A DNA stretch of 64,000 nucleotides from Bacillota bacterium. Its GTDB lineage: Bacteria; Bacillota; Clostridia; Christensenellales; Christensenellaceae. The translations under genes and the position numbers were made by a program. Positions within the stretch are counted from its first letter, which is position 1; every line of letters starts with the position of its first letter. The notes below the pieces were generated by a model. The model had not been told where the DNA came from, searched no databases, and worked only from the letters and a program-made list of their open reading frames with translations. This document shows, piece after piece, positions 39,488 to 47,572 of this stretch. The stretch spans positions 124,001-188,000 of the forward strand of contig JAEYKI010000015.1 of NCBI GenBank assembly GCA_023408315.1. Reading direction: 5' to 3'.

Positions 39488-39934
39488 GTGTTGGATACGG
39501 GAGATAACCGGCTGAGGGAGCTGGTAAGGCTGCTGGAAAGAAAACTGGGGTATCTGCAGGACGTGCAGTTTTCGTGCTGCGGTATAACACTGGCGCAATG
39601 CCACGCGCTGATTGAAATTGGGCGCGCCGGAAGCCTTGCTTTAAATGCGCTTGCCGAGCTGCTGGCTTTGGATACCAGCACAATGAGCCGGACGGTAAAC
39701 AACCTGGTTAAAAACCATCTTGCAAAACGAACCACAGACAAAAAAGACAGGCGGTGCGTATGCATTGAACTTTCTGTAAAAGGCAAGTCCCTGTTTGAGA
39801 AGATTGAATCGGACAGGAATATGTATTACGCAAGGATATATGACAGCATACCAGAAGAAAAACGCGTGCAGGTGTTGGAAAGCATCCGCCTGCTGATTGA
39901 TTCGATCGATGAGGAATGCTGTAAGTTTGGTTAA
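39488..39934 (+). CDS. MarR family transcriptional regulator
   Basis: A 148-residue winged-helix regulator: ALNALAELLALDTSTMSRTVNNLVKNHLAKR is the DNA-binding helix pair, and TTDKKDRRCVCIELSVKGKSLF the wing. Three cysteines cluster near residues 28-35 (FSCCGITLAQC), which could allow thiol or metal sensing. Initiation at GTG 39488, 11 bp after CGGAGG, is preferred; the GTG at 39476 overlaps the ribosome site. A palindrome over its promoter suggests autoregulation. A Cys-rich 45-residue frame follows after 16 bp. Confidence 0.85.
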   Translation: MLDTGDNRLRELVRLLERKLGYLQDVQFSCCGITLAQCHALIEIGRAGSLALNALAELLALDTSTMSRTVNNLVKNHLAKRTTDKKDRRCVCIELSVKGKSLFEKIESDRNMYYARIYDSIPEEKRVQVLESIRLLIDSIDEECCKFG

Positions 39935-39950
39935 GAAAGAAGGAACATAA

Positions 39951-40088
39951 ATGGCTGAAACATGTTGCTGCGGCGAAAAAAATTCTGCAGGGCAAGAGCC
40001 GGTAAAGGATTGCGGCTGCGGGAGGCTGCTGTTGAGTATTTGTGAGGGCGCCGCCCACAAGCTCCCATTCAGGGTCAATTCACTCTGA
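39951..40088 (+). CDS. Cys-rich small protein or truncated gene
   Basis: A 45-residue frame from ATG 39951, preceded by AGAAAGGA. It starts MAETCCCGEKNSAGQEPVKD followed by CGCGRLLLSICEG, with six cysteines in the first 31 residues in CCC and CxC pairs. This resembles the N-terminal metal-binding tail of thiol- or metal-related membrane proteins, and the abrupt end after 45 residues may mean the rest is lost. It directly follows the MarR gene and may be its target. Family not recognised. Confidence 0.4.
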   Translation: MAETCCCGEKNSAGQEPVKDCGCGRLLLSICEGAAHKLPFRVNSL

Positions 40089-40150
40089 GAGCCCCTTTTT
40101 GTCAGGAAAAAATGGCCCAATAAAACAGTGATCTGGAAGCAGAGGTTGTG

Positions 40151-40177
40151 AAAAGGCAGGCATGTACCGGCCTTTTT
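40151..40177 (+). terminator. Intrinsic terminator
   Basis: AAAAGGCAGG pairs with CCGGCCTTTT (one mismatch) around CATGTA, with the T tract in the 3' arm. It ends the MarR transcript before the dehydrogenase gene. Confidence 0.75.
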
Positions 40178-40254
40178 CGTTTGCAAAGAAGGCGCATAAA
40201 TCAACAGATTGTGCAGACCATAGTGATAAATGAAACTATGGAAGGAAAATGAAT

Positions 40255-41382
40255 ATGAAGGCGATTGTATATAACGGGATTAAAAACGTGGAAGTGCGGA
40301 ATGTGGAAGACCCTAAAATTGAAAAGAGCGACGATATTATAGTAAAGGTAACGTCCACGGCAATTTGCGGTTCAGACCTGCACCTGATCCACGGGTTTAT
40401 CCCGCATTTGCGCAAGGGTTCCACCCTTGGGCACGAGACCATGGGTATTGTGGAGGAAGCGGGTAAGGATGTGCGTCATGTGAAAAAGGGGGACAGGGTG
40501 ATTGTGCCCTTCCCGGTATCCTGCGGACACTGCTGGTATTGTGAGCACGGCCTGTTTACGTCCTGTGAAAATTCCAATCCAAACGGAGAAGCCGGCGGGC
40601 TACTGGGTTACAGCGACACGTTCGGCGGGTACGACGGCGGGCAGGCGGAATATTTGCGGGTGCCGTATGCAAACGTAGGCCCGGTGCCTGTACCCGAAGA
40701 CCTTTCGGACGAGCAGGTGTTGTTTTTAACGGATATTTTGCCAACATCTTATTGGGGCGTAACGGAAGGCGGCGTTAAGGCGGGCGATACGGTGGTTGTG
40801 CTGGGATGCGGGCCTGTTGGACTGCTGGCGGCAAAATGGTCTCTTTTTATGGGCGCGAAACGGGTCATTTCCGTAGATTCAGTTCCCTACCGGTTGGAAC
40901 ACGCAAGGCAATACGGCGTGGAAACGGTGAATTTTGAAGACCACAGCGACACGGGGGAAGTGCTGAAGGACCTGACGAACGGCGGCGCGGACGTGGTGAT
41001 AGACTGCGTGGGCCTGGACGGAAAGATGACGGTGATCGAAATGATTGAGACGGTGATGCGGCTGCAGGCCGGTTCCAAATCCGCTATAGAAACCGCCATG
41101 TCCTGCGTGCGGAAAAACGGAACGGTGATGCTTGTGGGCGTGTATGGCGGGCGGTATAATATGTTTCCGCTGGGAGACTTTTTTACCAGAGGCGTTACCC
41201 TCAAAATGGGCCAGTGCCCGGCGCAGGCGTTTATTCCGCGCATTCTTGACCTGGTTAAAGCCGGAAAGTTCGACGCGACGGATATCATTACGCACAGGCT
41301 ATCCCTGGGGGAAGGCGCGCATGCATATGAGATTTTCGACAAGAAAGAAGACAATTGCATCAAGGTGATTTTAAAACCGTAG
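40255..41382 (+). CDS. Zinc-dependent alcohol dehydrogenase (formaldehyde dehydrogenase-like)
   Basis: A 375-residue medium-chain dehydrogenase. The catalytic zinc site is CGSDLHLIHG and GHETMGIVEEAG, the structural zinc site CGHCWYCEHGLFTSC, and the NAD site LGCGPVGLLAAKWSLFMGA. The HLIHG signature and the length place it with glutathione-independent formaldehyde dehydrogenase/alcohol dehydrogenase-like proteins found in many anaerobes. ATG 40255 is favoured over 40249 because GGAAGGA is 8 bp upstream of it. It is monocistronic. The substrate is unknown; aldehyde or alcohol turnover is the family expectation. Confidence 0.88.
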   Translation: MKAIVYNGIKNVEVRNVEDPKIEKSDDIIVKVTSTAICGSDLHLIHGFIPHLRKGSTLGHETMGIVEEAGKDVRHVKKGDRVIVPFPVSCGHCWYCEHGLFTSCENSNPNGEAGGLLGYSDTFGGYDGGQAEYLRVPYANVGPVPVPEDLSDEQVLFLTDILPTSYWGVTEGGVKAGDTVVVLGCGPVGLLAAKWSLFMGAKRVISVDSVPYRLEHARQYGVETVNFEDHSDTGEVLKDLTNGGADVVIDCVGLDGKMTVIEMIETVMRLQAGSKSAIETAMSCVRKNGTVMLVGVYGGRYNMFPLGDFFTRGVTLKMGQCPAQAFIPRILDLVKAGKFDATDIITHRLSLGEGAHAYEIFDKKEDNCIKVILKP

Positions 41383-41520
41383 TGGAACGTTGTGTGAAAA
41401 CTACGCGATGGTGCGGGGGGAACAGAACCTTTTGTAAAATCTATCTGAATTTTGTGTGAAGCCGCTTTATTACAAAGATTTTCAGCCGATATAGCAAATA
41501 CAAGGAACAGGAGGGTTGGC

Positions 41521-42000
41521 ATGGGATTGACAGTTTCCAATCAGGCGGCGAATCTGTATCAACAGTACGCGCTGCAAAGCAGCGATGCGTACAAAAACAA
41601 TGCTTTGGATTCTTCCGCAGTATCCAAGGAAGCGTATAATGTATCCAATCTGGAGGGGGCGCTGGACGCGCTGGCAGGCACGGATCAGGTGGATTTGTAT
41701 TCAGTAGGCACCGCGGACAGCTATGCAAAGGGCCTGTATACCCTGAGCCAGTTGTCCGAATACGATTCGCTCACGTCCGGTTCCTCTGCTTTGGAGCTTC
41801 TGAACGGCAGCAGTACGGACAGCCTGAATGAGATGTATGGCCTGATTGCTCCGGATCAGGAAGAAACCTCCGAATTTTTGCAGGGCGTGATTGAACAAGC
41901 TGAAGCCGATGCAACAGTGCAGACAGATGCGGCCGTGGAATCGTACAAACAATACCTGAACACCGGGGATACGGGCAACTTGCTGGATGCTTCCCTATAG
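41521..42000 (+). CDS. Small acidic protein sharing a TDQVDL motif with the 36863 protein
   Basis: A 159-residue protein starting behind CAGGAGGG. It is acidic, Ser/Ala/Leu-rich and mostly helical, with no signal peptide or membrane helix. The segment LAGTDQVDLYSVGTADSY recalls TDQVDLSEDY in the repeat protein 4 kb upstream, and both have an N-terminal stretch rich in Ser, Tyr, Gln and Ala that resembles helical export signals of flagellar-type substrates. No catalytic motif is visible. Function unknown; a shared secretion route or scaffold with the other protein is speculation. Confidence 0.65.
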   Translation: MGLTVSNQAANLYQQYALQSSDAYKNNALDSSAVSKEAYNVSNLEGALDALAGTDQVDLYSVGTADSYAKGLYTLSQLSEYDSLTSGSSALELLNGSSTDSLNEMYGLIAPDQEETSEFLQGVIEQAEADATVQTDAAVESYKQYLNTGDTGNLLDASL

Positions 42001-42045
42001 CGCGGATACCGGAATAAACCGTCATAAAATCAAGCAACTTGCGGC

Positions 42046-42074
42046 TTGACAGCCAAACAGCCGGATGATAAAAT
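42046..42074 (+). promoter_or_regulatory. Promoter of the riboswitch-controlled ATPase gene
   Basis: TTGACA (42046-42051) and TAAAAT (42069-42074) 17 bp apart, placing the transcript start about 25 nt before the riboswitch aptamer. Confidence 0.8.
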
Positions 42075-42106
42075 ACGCTTATCTCTTTGCACTGCATGAA
42101 ACTACA

Positions 42107-42219
42107 GTACAAACTGAGCAGGCGATGAACTCAGAAAAATTTTGAGTTTGTGGGGCTGGGCCAAACGCCTTCGGATGGAGGCCGGGCAGCGGGTTAACAA
42201 TTACCTGCGGGACAGTAAC
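42107..42219 (+). ncRNA. NiCo (czcD) riboswitch aptamer
   Basis: The conserved blocks of this four-way-junction RNA appear in order: ACTGAGCAGGC then ATGA (42113-42127), GCTGGGC (42155-42161), CCGGGCAGCGGGT (42182-42194) and ACCTGCGGGACAGT (42203-42216). P1 is ACTG/CAGT, P2 pairs AACTCA with TGAGTT, and P4 pairs GCGGGT (42189-42194) with ACCTGC (42203-42208). The class binds Co2+ and Ni2+ cooperatively and has been reported to sense Fe2+. The P4 3' strand is also used by the terminator that follows, so metal binding should turn expression on. Confidence 0.85.
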
Positions 42220-42237
42220 GTTCCGCAGGTTATTTTT
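42203..42237 (+). terminator. Riboswitch-controlled terminator
   Basis: ACCTGCGG (42203-42210) pairs with CCGCAGGT (42223-42230), followed by TATTTTT. The 5' arm is the same strand that forms P4 of the aptamer, so terminator and metal-bound aptamer exclude each other. Confidence 0.85.
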
Positions 42238-42275
42238 ATCTTGCGGGAACCTGACCGATTTGCATTGCCAAAGAC

Positions 42276-42309
42276 GTCTGCGGGCCGGATATTTTTCCGG
42301 CCCGCGGAC
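42276..42309 (+). promoter_or_regulatory. Strong second hairpin upstream of the ATPase start
   Basis: GTCTGCGGGCCGGA and TCCGGCCCGCGGAC (14 bp, one G-T pair) around a 6-nt loop, 12 bp before the ribosome site CAGGAGG. There is no T tract, so it is not a terminator. It may act in RNA stability or processing of the leader. Confidence 0.5.
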
Positions 42310-42334
42310 ACAATGATTTATCAGGAGGTTTCTT

Positions 42335-44854
42335 ATGCCGGTTCCCATGAACGAAGAGGGCCTTTCCTTCGAGCAGGTAAAAAAGCTGCAGGCGGAATAC
42401 GGCCGCAACGAACTGACCCCTCTAAGAAAAGAAGGATTTTTTATTAAAATATTGCAGGTGCTGCGCGAACCCATGTTTTTGCTGCTGATTGCCGCGGCCG
42501 TTATTTACTTTGTGCTGGGCGAACCGCGGGATGGGGCGGTGATGCTTATATTCGTCGCCGCTGTTATCTGCATTGAAACTGTGCAGGAATGGAAGACGGA
42601 TAAAACGCTTCTGGCGCTCCGCAACTTATCTGCGCCGCATATCCGTGTGATACGGGACGGCGTGGAGAAAAGCGTAAACAGTGTGGAACTGGTGCCCGGC
42701 GATTTAATGCTGGTTGCGGAAGGGGTAAAGATTCCCGCGGACGGCCTGATTCTGCGCGCGAACGATCTGCGTGTGGACGAATCTTCCCTCACCGGCGAGC
42801 CGGAAGGCGTATGGAAAAGCGCGGACGCGGCGGCGGATAAGGATTACTGGCGCAGGGACACTGTTTACGCGGGAACGCTGGTAACGCAGGGGTCTGCTTT
42901 GGTGCGCGTGAAGCATACCGGCGCCAATACCGAATACGGCAAAATAGGCCAACATGTGGCGGAAGCGCCGGACAGGCCGACTCCCCTGGAAAAGCAGACG
43001 GCAAAGCTGGTGAAATATGCCGCTATGATAGCGGCAGGCCTGTTTGTTCTGGTTTGCGTCATTACCTTTTTTAATCTGGAGCAGGAAATACTGCGGGAAA
43101 GGATTATACAGAGCGTCCTCTCCGGCATTACGCTGGCCATGGCCATGATACCGGAGGAGTTTCCGGTGGTACTGGCGGTATTCCTTTCCATGGGCGCGTG
43201 GAGGCTTGCCAGGAAGCATTCGCTTGTGCGCAAGCTGCCTTCTGTGGAAACGCTGGGCGCTGTTTCCGTTTTGTGCGTGGATAAAACGGGAACCATCACC
43301 ATGAACCAAATGCAGGTGCAGGAAACCTGGCTGGCCTGCGGCGAACGCGACGAACTGGCGGAGGTAATGGGTCTGGCGTGCGAATCCGATACGTATGATC
43401 CTATGGAGAATGCCATGCTGTCCTATTGCGCGGGGCTGGCCATTGAGCGGGATCATCTGTTTGGCGGCGAACTGAAGGTGGAGTATCCCTTTACAAATGA
43501 AACAAAGATTATGGGCCACCTGTGGGAACACGACGGGGGCCTGATTCTGGCGGCCAAGGGATCGCCCGAGAGCCTGCTGCCTCTCTGCGCTTTGCCGGAA
43601 GAACGGCTGCGCCAGGCGGAAGAAACGGTGGAGCGGATGTCTGGCGAGGGGCTGCGCGTCATCGCCGTTGCCAAGAGGGCATTTGCGCGGGGAGAAGTAA
43701 TTCCGGCTTCCCTGCCGGACAGCCGGCTTGTGCTGTGCGGCCTGGTGGGCCTTGCGGATCCGCCCCGGGAATCCGTGCGGCGCGATATTGAGCAGTGTGT
43801 GCGGGCAGGCATCCGGGTAGTGATGATTACCGGGGATAACGGGATTACCGCAGGCGCGATTGCGCGTAAAATTGGAATGCCGGGCTGCGGCAAAATTATT
43901 ACCGGCAGGGAACTGAACGGAATGACGGACGAAGAGCTGCGGGAGAGGGTGCCGGGCGTAAGCATATTCTCCCGCGTGATTCCGGAGCACAAGATGCGCA
44001 TTGTGCGCGCCTTCAGGGACAATGGAGAGGTTGTGGCCATGACGGGAGACGGCGTAAACGACGCGCCCGCGCTCAAGTATGCGGATATTGGAATCGCCAT
44101 GGGCAAACGCGGGTCTGAAGTATCCCGCGAGGCGGCGGACCTGGTGCTGCTGGACGACAATTTTTCTACCATTGTGCATACCATTGCGGATGGGCGCCGT
44201 ATTTACGACAACATACGCAAGGCGGTCGGGTATATTTTTACCATTCACATTCCCATTGCGCTGGCCTGTCTGCTGGCCCCCCTGTTCGGGATTGGGACGG
44301 GGCTCCTGATGCTTCTGCCCTTGCATGTGGTGCTGCTGGAGCTGATGATAGACCCCACGTGCTCCATTGTGCTGGAAAGGCAGCCCGCGGAGCCTGGCAT
44401 TATGGCGCGTCCGCCCAGAAAGCCGGGCGAACCGCTGCTGACCGTTGGCCTGGCAATTAAAAGCGTGTTGCAGGGCGTGGCGGTGTTTGCGGCATCTTTT
44501 GGCGCGTATTACTGGATTCTTTTAAACCAGGGCAATGCGGAACTGGCCCGCACCATGGGCCTTGCCGTTATTCTGGTGTGTAATTTGCTGCTGGTGCTGG
44601 TAAACAGCTCTTGCATTGAATCCGCGTTCCGTTCGGTGCGGCGGCTGGTGCGGGACCGGGTGATGTGGGGCGTGGTGCTGGGGACGCTGTCTGTGCTGCT
44701 GTGCATGCTGTATACGCCGCTCAACGGATTTTTAAAGCTGCAGCCGCTTTCCGCCGAATATCTTGCGCTGGCGTTTGGTATATCTTTTGCGGCGGTGTTC
44801 TGGTTTGAACTGGTAAAGCTGGTAAAACGGGAAAAAAGTTTCCCCAAAAGGTGA
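42335..44854 (+). CDS. Cation-transporting P-type ATPase (PEEFP type), likely transition-metal exporter
   Basis: An 839-residue P2-like ATPase: N-terminal helix, TM1-2, actuator domain with SSLTGEPEG near 152, TM3-4 with AMIPEEFPVVLAVF (PEEFP where Ca2+ pumps have PEGLP), phosphorylation site CVDKTGTITMNQMQ near 315, nucleotide domain with KGSPESLLP, hinge TGDGVNDAPALKYADIGIAMG near 570, and six C-terminal helices. On sequence alone it would be called a Ca2+ pump. The NiCo riboswitch in its leader indicates that it is induced by Co2+/Ni2+/Fe2+ and exports one of these. It starts at ATG 42335 behind CAGGAGG. Confidence 0.9.
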   Translation: MPVPMNEEGLSFEQVKKLQAEYGRNELTPLRKEGFFIKILQVLREPMFLLLIAAAVIYFVLGEPRDGAVMLIFVAAVICIETVQEWKTDKTLLALRNLSAPHIRVIRDGVEKSVNSVELVPGDLMLVAEGVKIPADGLILRANDLRVDESSLTGEPEGVWKSADAAADKDYWRRDTVYAGTLVTQGSALVRVKHTGANTEYGKIGQHVAEAPDRPTPLEKQTAKLVKYAAMIAAGLFVLVCVITFFNLEQEILRERIIQSVLSGITLAMAMIPEEFPVVLAVFLSMGAWRLARKHSLVRKLPSVETLGAVSVLCVDKTGTITMNQMQVQETWLACGERDELAEVMGLACESDTYDPMENAMLSYCAGLAIERDHLFGGELKVEYPFTNETKIMGHLWEHDGGLILAAKGSPESLLPLCALPEERLRQAEETVERMSGEGLRVIAVAKRAFARGEVIPASLPDSRLVLCGLVGLADPPRESVRRDIEQCVRAGIRVVMITGDNGITAGAIARKIGMPGCGKIITGRELNGMTDEELRERVPGVSIFSRVIPEHKMRIVRAFRDNGEVVAMTGDGVNDAPALKYADIGIAMGKRGSEVSREAADLVLLDDNFSTIVHTIADGRRIYDNIRKAVGYIFTIHIPIALACLLAPLFGIGTGLLMLLPLHVVLLELMIDPTCSIVLERQPAEPGIMARPPRKPGEPLLTVGLAIKSVLQGVAVFAASFGAYYWILLNQGNAELARTMGLAVILVCNLLLVLVNSSCIESAFRSVRRLVRDRVMWGVVLGTLSVLLCMLYTPLNGFLKLQPLSAEYLALAFGISFAAVFWFELVKLVKREKSFPKR

Positions 44855-44910
44855 GCCGGCGTGTAAAATAGGATACAATAAAGCAAAAAGTTTGTAAGGC
44901 GGTGAACGGT

Positions 44911-46230
44911 ATGCGTATGGTTGATATCATTGTAAAAAAACAGCGTAAGGAAATCCTGGCCGGGGAGGAGATATCTTTTTTTGTGCGCGGGATTACGGAC
45001 GGAAGCATTCCGGATTACCAGATATCCGCCTTTTTAATGGCGGTATATTTTAACGGGATGCAGGCGCAGGAAACCGCGCTATTAACCAAATACATGGCGC
45101 TGTCGGGCGACGTGGTGGACCTTGGGCCGATTGAGGGCTTCAAGGTGGATAAACACAGCACGGGCGGCGTGGGAGACAAGACGACGCTGATTGTGGCCCC
45201 CATAGTGGCGTCTTGCGGGGTGCGCGTGGCAAAGATGTCCGGCCGGGGTCTGGGGCATACGGGCGGTACGCTGGACAAACTGGAATCCATTCCCGGCTTC
45301 AGGGTAAACCTGCCGCGTGAGGAATTTTTTCGTATTGTAAACAAGATTGGCGTGTGCGTGATAGGCCAGACCGGAAATATTTGCCCAGCGGATAAAAAAT
45401 TGTACGCCCTCAGGGATGTGACGGCTACCGTGCAAAGCATGCCGCTTATAGCGTCAAGCGTGATGAGCAAAAAACTGGCAGCGGGGGCGGATTGCATTTT
45501 GCTGGACGTAAAGGCGGGAAGCGGCGCGTTTATGAAGACAAAAGAAGAGGCTCTGGCTCTGGCGCGGGCGATGGTGGAAATTGGGGAAGCGAACGGCAAA
45601 CGGACGGCGGCTCTGGTTACGAATATGGATGTACCCCTGGGGCACAACATTGGGAACGCGCTGGAGGTTGCGGAAGCTGTGGAAACACTGAACGGAAGGG
45701 GCCCGGAAGACCTGACTGAACTTTGCCTGGAACTGGCGGCGCACATGCTTGCACTGGCGGATGCCGGCGATTATCTTGCCTGCCGCAAACTGGCGGAAGA
45801 TAAACTCTACAGCGGACAGGCTCTCCTTACTCTTATGAAGATGGCCGAGGCCCAGGGTGGAGATACAACATACATAAACCATCCGGAAAAATTTCCGAAG
45901 GCGGCCTGTATAGTGGAGGTCAGGGCCGGGCAGGACGGATACATCGCGCATATGGATGCGGAAAAATGCGGCGTCGCTTCCGGCCTGCTGGGGGCGGGCC
46001 GGGAGACGAAGGACAGCGCTATAGATTATGCCGCCGGTATCATCCTGCAAAAGAAAACAGGTGATGCTGTGCGCATGGGGGACGTGATTGCGCGGTTGCA
46101 TACGGCAAACGAGAGCAAAGCGGCGCAGGCGCAAAAGGTTTTTGAAAACGGAATTGTATATACGGATAAAAAACCTGACGTTCTTCCGCTTATATTGGGC
46201 AAAGTGGAAAGAGGGAACGGTTTGGTGTGA
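44911..46230 (+). CDS. pdp: Pyrimidine-nucleoside phosphorylase
   Basis: A 439-residue enzyme beginning MRMVDIIVKKQ, as in Bacillus Pdp. It has the phosphate/nucleoside-binding signature KVDKHSTGGVGDKTTLIVAP near 80, KMSGRGLGHTGGTLDKLES near 110, SVMSKKLAAGADCILLDVK near 185 and the C-terminal barrel-sandwich domain. It splits uridine, deoxyuridine or thymidine with phosphate. The start at 44911 follows AAGGCGGTGA. The next gene overlaps its stop by 4 bp, which links nucleoside salvage to an acyltransferase-like protein of unknown role. Confidence 0.94.
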   Translation: MRMVDIIVKKQRKEILAGEEISFFVRGITDGSIPDYQISAFLMAVYFNGMQAQETALLTKYMALSGDVVDLGPIEGFKVDKHSTGGVGDKTTLIVAPIVASCGVRVAKMSGRGLGHTGGTLDKLESIPGFRVNLPREEFFRIVNKIGVCVIGQTGNICPADKKLYALRDVTATVQSMPLIASSVMSKKLAAGADCILLDVKAGSGAFMKTKEEALALARAMVEIGEANGKRTAALVTNMDVPLGHNIGNALEVAEAVETLNGRGPEDLTELCLELAAHMLALADAGDYLACRKLAEDKLYSGQALLTLMKMAEAQGGDTTYINHPEKFPKAACIVEVRAGQDGYIAHMDAEKCGVASGLLGAGRETKDSAIDYAAGIILQKKTGDAVRMGDVIARLHTANESKAAQAQKVFENGIVYTDKKPDVLPLILGKVERGNGLV

Positions 46231-47504
46231 AACGGGACCGTAATACCGGGAAAATCAGAGCGGAAGCCTTTGATATTCTGCAATATTTTTATAAAACAGT
46301 CCACGATCCGATCATACGTTGCGTTGTTTCATTTTCGGGGCATATTGATGGAGCGGCGCTCAAAAAAGCCGTTACGGTGTCTTCAAACGCAATTCCGCAG
46401 GTCCGCTGCTGTTTTGATTTATCTGCCCGCCGCCCATATTGGCGGGATACGGAATTCACAGGGGACGACATTGTAAGCATTGTGGAATCTGCCTACGGTG
46501 AAAAACGTTTGGACAGTCTGCTTGCCTCTTCCATTGACATAGAGCATGAACCGCAACTTAAGATTTATGTTCTCCGGGAGACGGGAGCGGATACGCTTTG
46601 CATCCTGATCAATCACATGGTTTGCGACGGCGCCGGATTCAAGGAATATTTGTACATGCTGGCAGGATTGTATACGGACTGCCTGGCAGGCAAAAATGTC
46701 CGCGTACCTGATTATTATGGAAGAGGCTTTTGGCCGCTGTTTAACCGGCTTACACCTATGGAAAAAGCAAAAACACTTTTTAATAGTTATGACCTGGCCA
46801 GGCAAAAGCAGTATGTGCATTTGCCTCTAGAAGGGGATAACGAGAATCCATTTTTGGTTGTGCGAAGAATTTCCAGAGAAAATATGCTGTTGGTCAAGAC
46901 CTATGCCAAAGACAAAGGCGCTACGCTGAACGATATGTTTTTAACTGCGTATATCCGGCTGCTGGGGAGAAAAACGGGAGAGGGCAGGATCATTCTTCCG
47001 TGCCCTGTTGATTTAAGGAAGTATGTGCCCCCAGGCTGGAAGCACGGCATATGCAACCTGACCAGCAACCTGATCTGCGACGTTTCTTTAGTGCCCGAGG
47101 GTTCTTTTGAAGATACGTTAAAAAAAGTGTCCGGCCAGATGCGGGAACAGAAAAACGGCTATAGCTGCCTGAAACCGCTTATAAATATGGAACTGGTTTT
47201 TAGCTTGTTGCCTTTTAAAGTATTGCAGAAAAATTTCAGCCGGATATTCAAAATACCCGTCGTCTCGTATTCCAACCTTGGCATTGTTGATCAGGATTCT
47301 TTTTGCTTTGGAGACGCAAGCATACGGGATGCGTATCTGACCGCTGCGGTAAAACGCACTCCGTATTTTCAGGTGAGCGTTTCCACTTTTGACGGCGGAT
47401 GTACATTCAGTTGCAATTTTCATGGCACCGCAAACGATAAAGCATGGATTCGGGATTTTCTTCTGGAACTGGAAACCGAAATGCTGGAGCAGGTAAAAAG
47501 CTGA
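46227..47504 (+). CDS. Condensation-domain/alcohol acetyltransferase-like protein
   Basis: A 425-residue protein of the CoA-dependent acyltransferase superfamily. The active-site motif HHxxxDG appears as NHMVCDGAGF near 131, keeping the catalytic His and Asp/Gly but with Asn for the first His. The second structural motif is LPCPVDLRKYVP near 253, the DFGWG region being less clear. Relatives include nonribosomal condensation domains, PapA-type and alcohol O-acetyltransferases. It starts at GTG 46227, overlapping the phosphorylase stop (GTGA), so it is translationally coupled. No carrier protein or NRPS gene is nearby; acceptor and donor are unknown. Confidence 0.75.
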   Translation: MKRDRNTGKIRAEAFDILQYFYKTVHDPIIRCVVSFSGHIDGAALKKAVTVSSNAIPQVRCCFDLSARRPYWRDTEFTGDDIVSIVESAYGEKRLDSLLASSIDIEHEPQLKIYVLRETGADTLCILINHMVCDGAGFKEYLYMLAGLYTDCLAGKNVRVPDYYGRGFWPLFNRLTPMEKAKTLFNSYDLARQKQYVHLPLEGDNENPFLVVRRISRENMLLVKTYAKDKGATLNDMFLTAYIRLLGRKTGEGRIILPCPVDLRKYVPPGWKHGICNLTSNLICDVSLVPEGSFEDTLKKVSGQMREQKNGYSCLKPLINMELVFSLLPFKVLQKNFSRIFKIPVVSYSNLGIVDQDSFCFGDASIRDAYLTAAVKRTPYFQVSVSTFDGGCTFSCNFHGTANDKAWIRDFLLELETEMLEQVKS

Positions 47505-47527
47505 TTTTTATCTGCCCCATAAATGGT

Positions 47528-47551
47528 GCTAAGGGCCAAGCGGCCCTTAGC
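47528..47551. terminator. Hairpin between convergent genes
   Basis: GCTAAGGGCC and GGCCCTTAGC (10-bp perfect stem) around AAGC, followed by a second small stem GAGGGC/GCCCTC at 47560-47574 that overlaps the SatP stop codon. No T tract, so efficiency is uncertain. Confidence 0.6.
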
Positions 47552-47572
47552 GGGAGCTTGAGGGCAGAGCCC

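Noticed and set aside
42704..44326. 540-residue open frame on the minus strand
   Set aside because: Entirely antisense to the P-type ATPase gene; it has no ribosome site and a composition typical of the complement of GC-rich codons (many His, Arg, Pro). A coding shadow.
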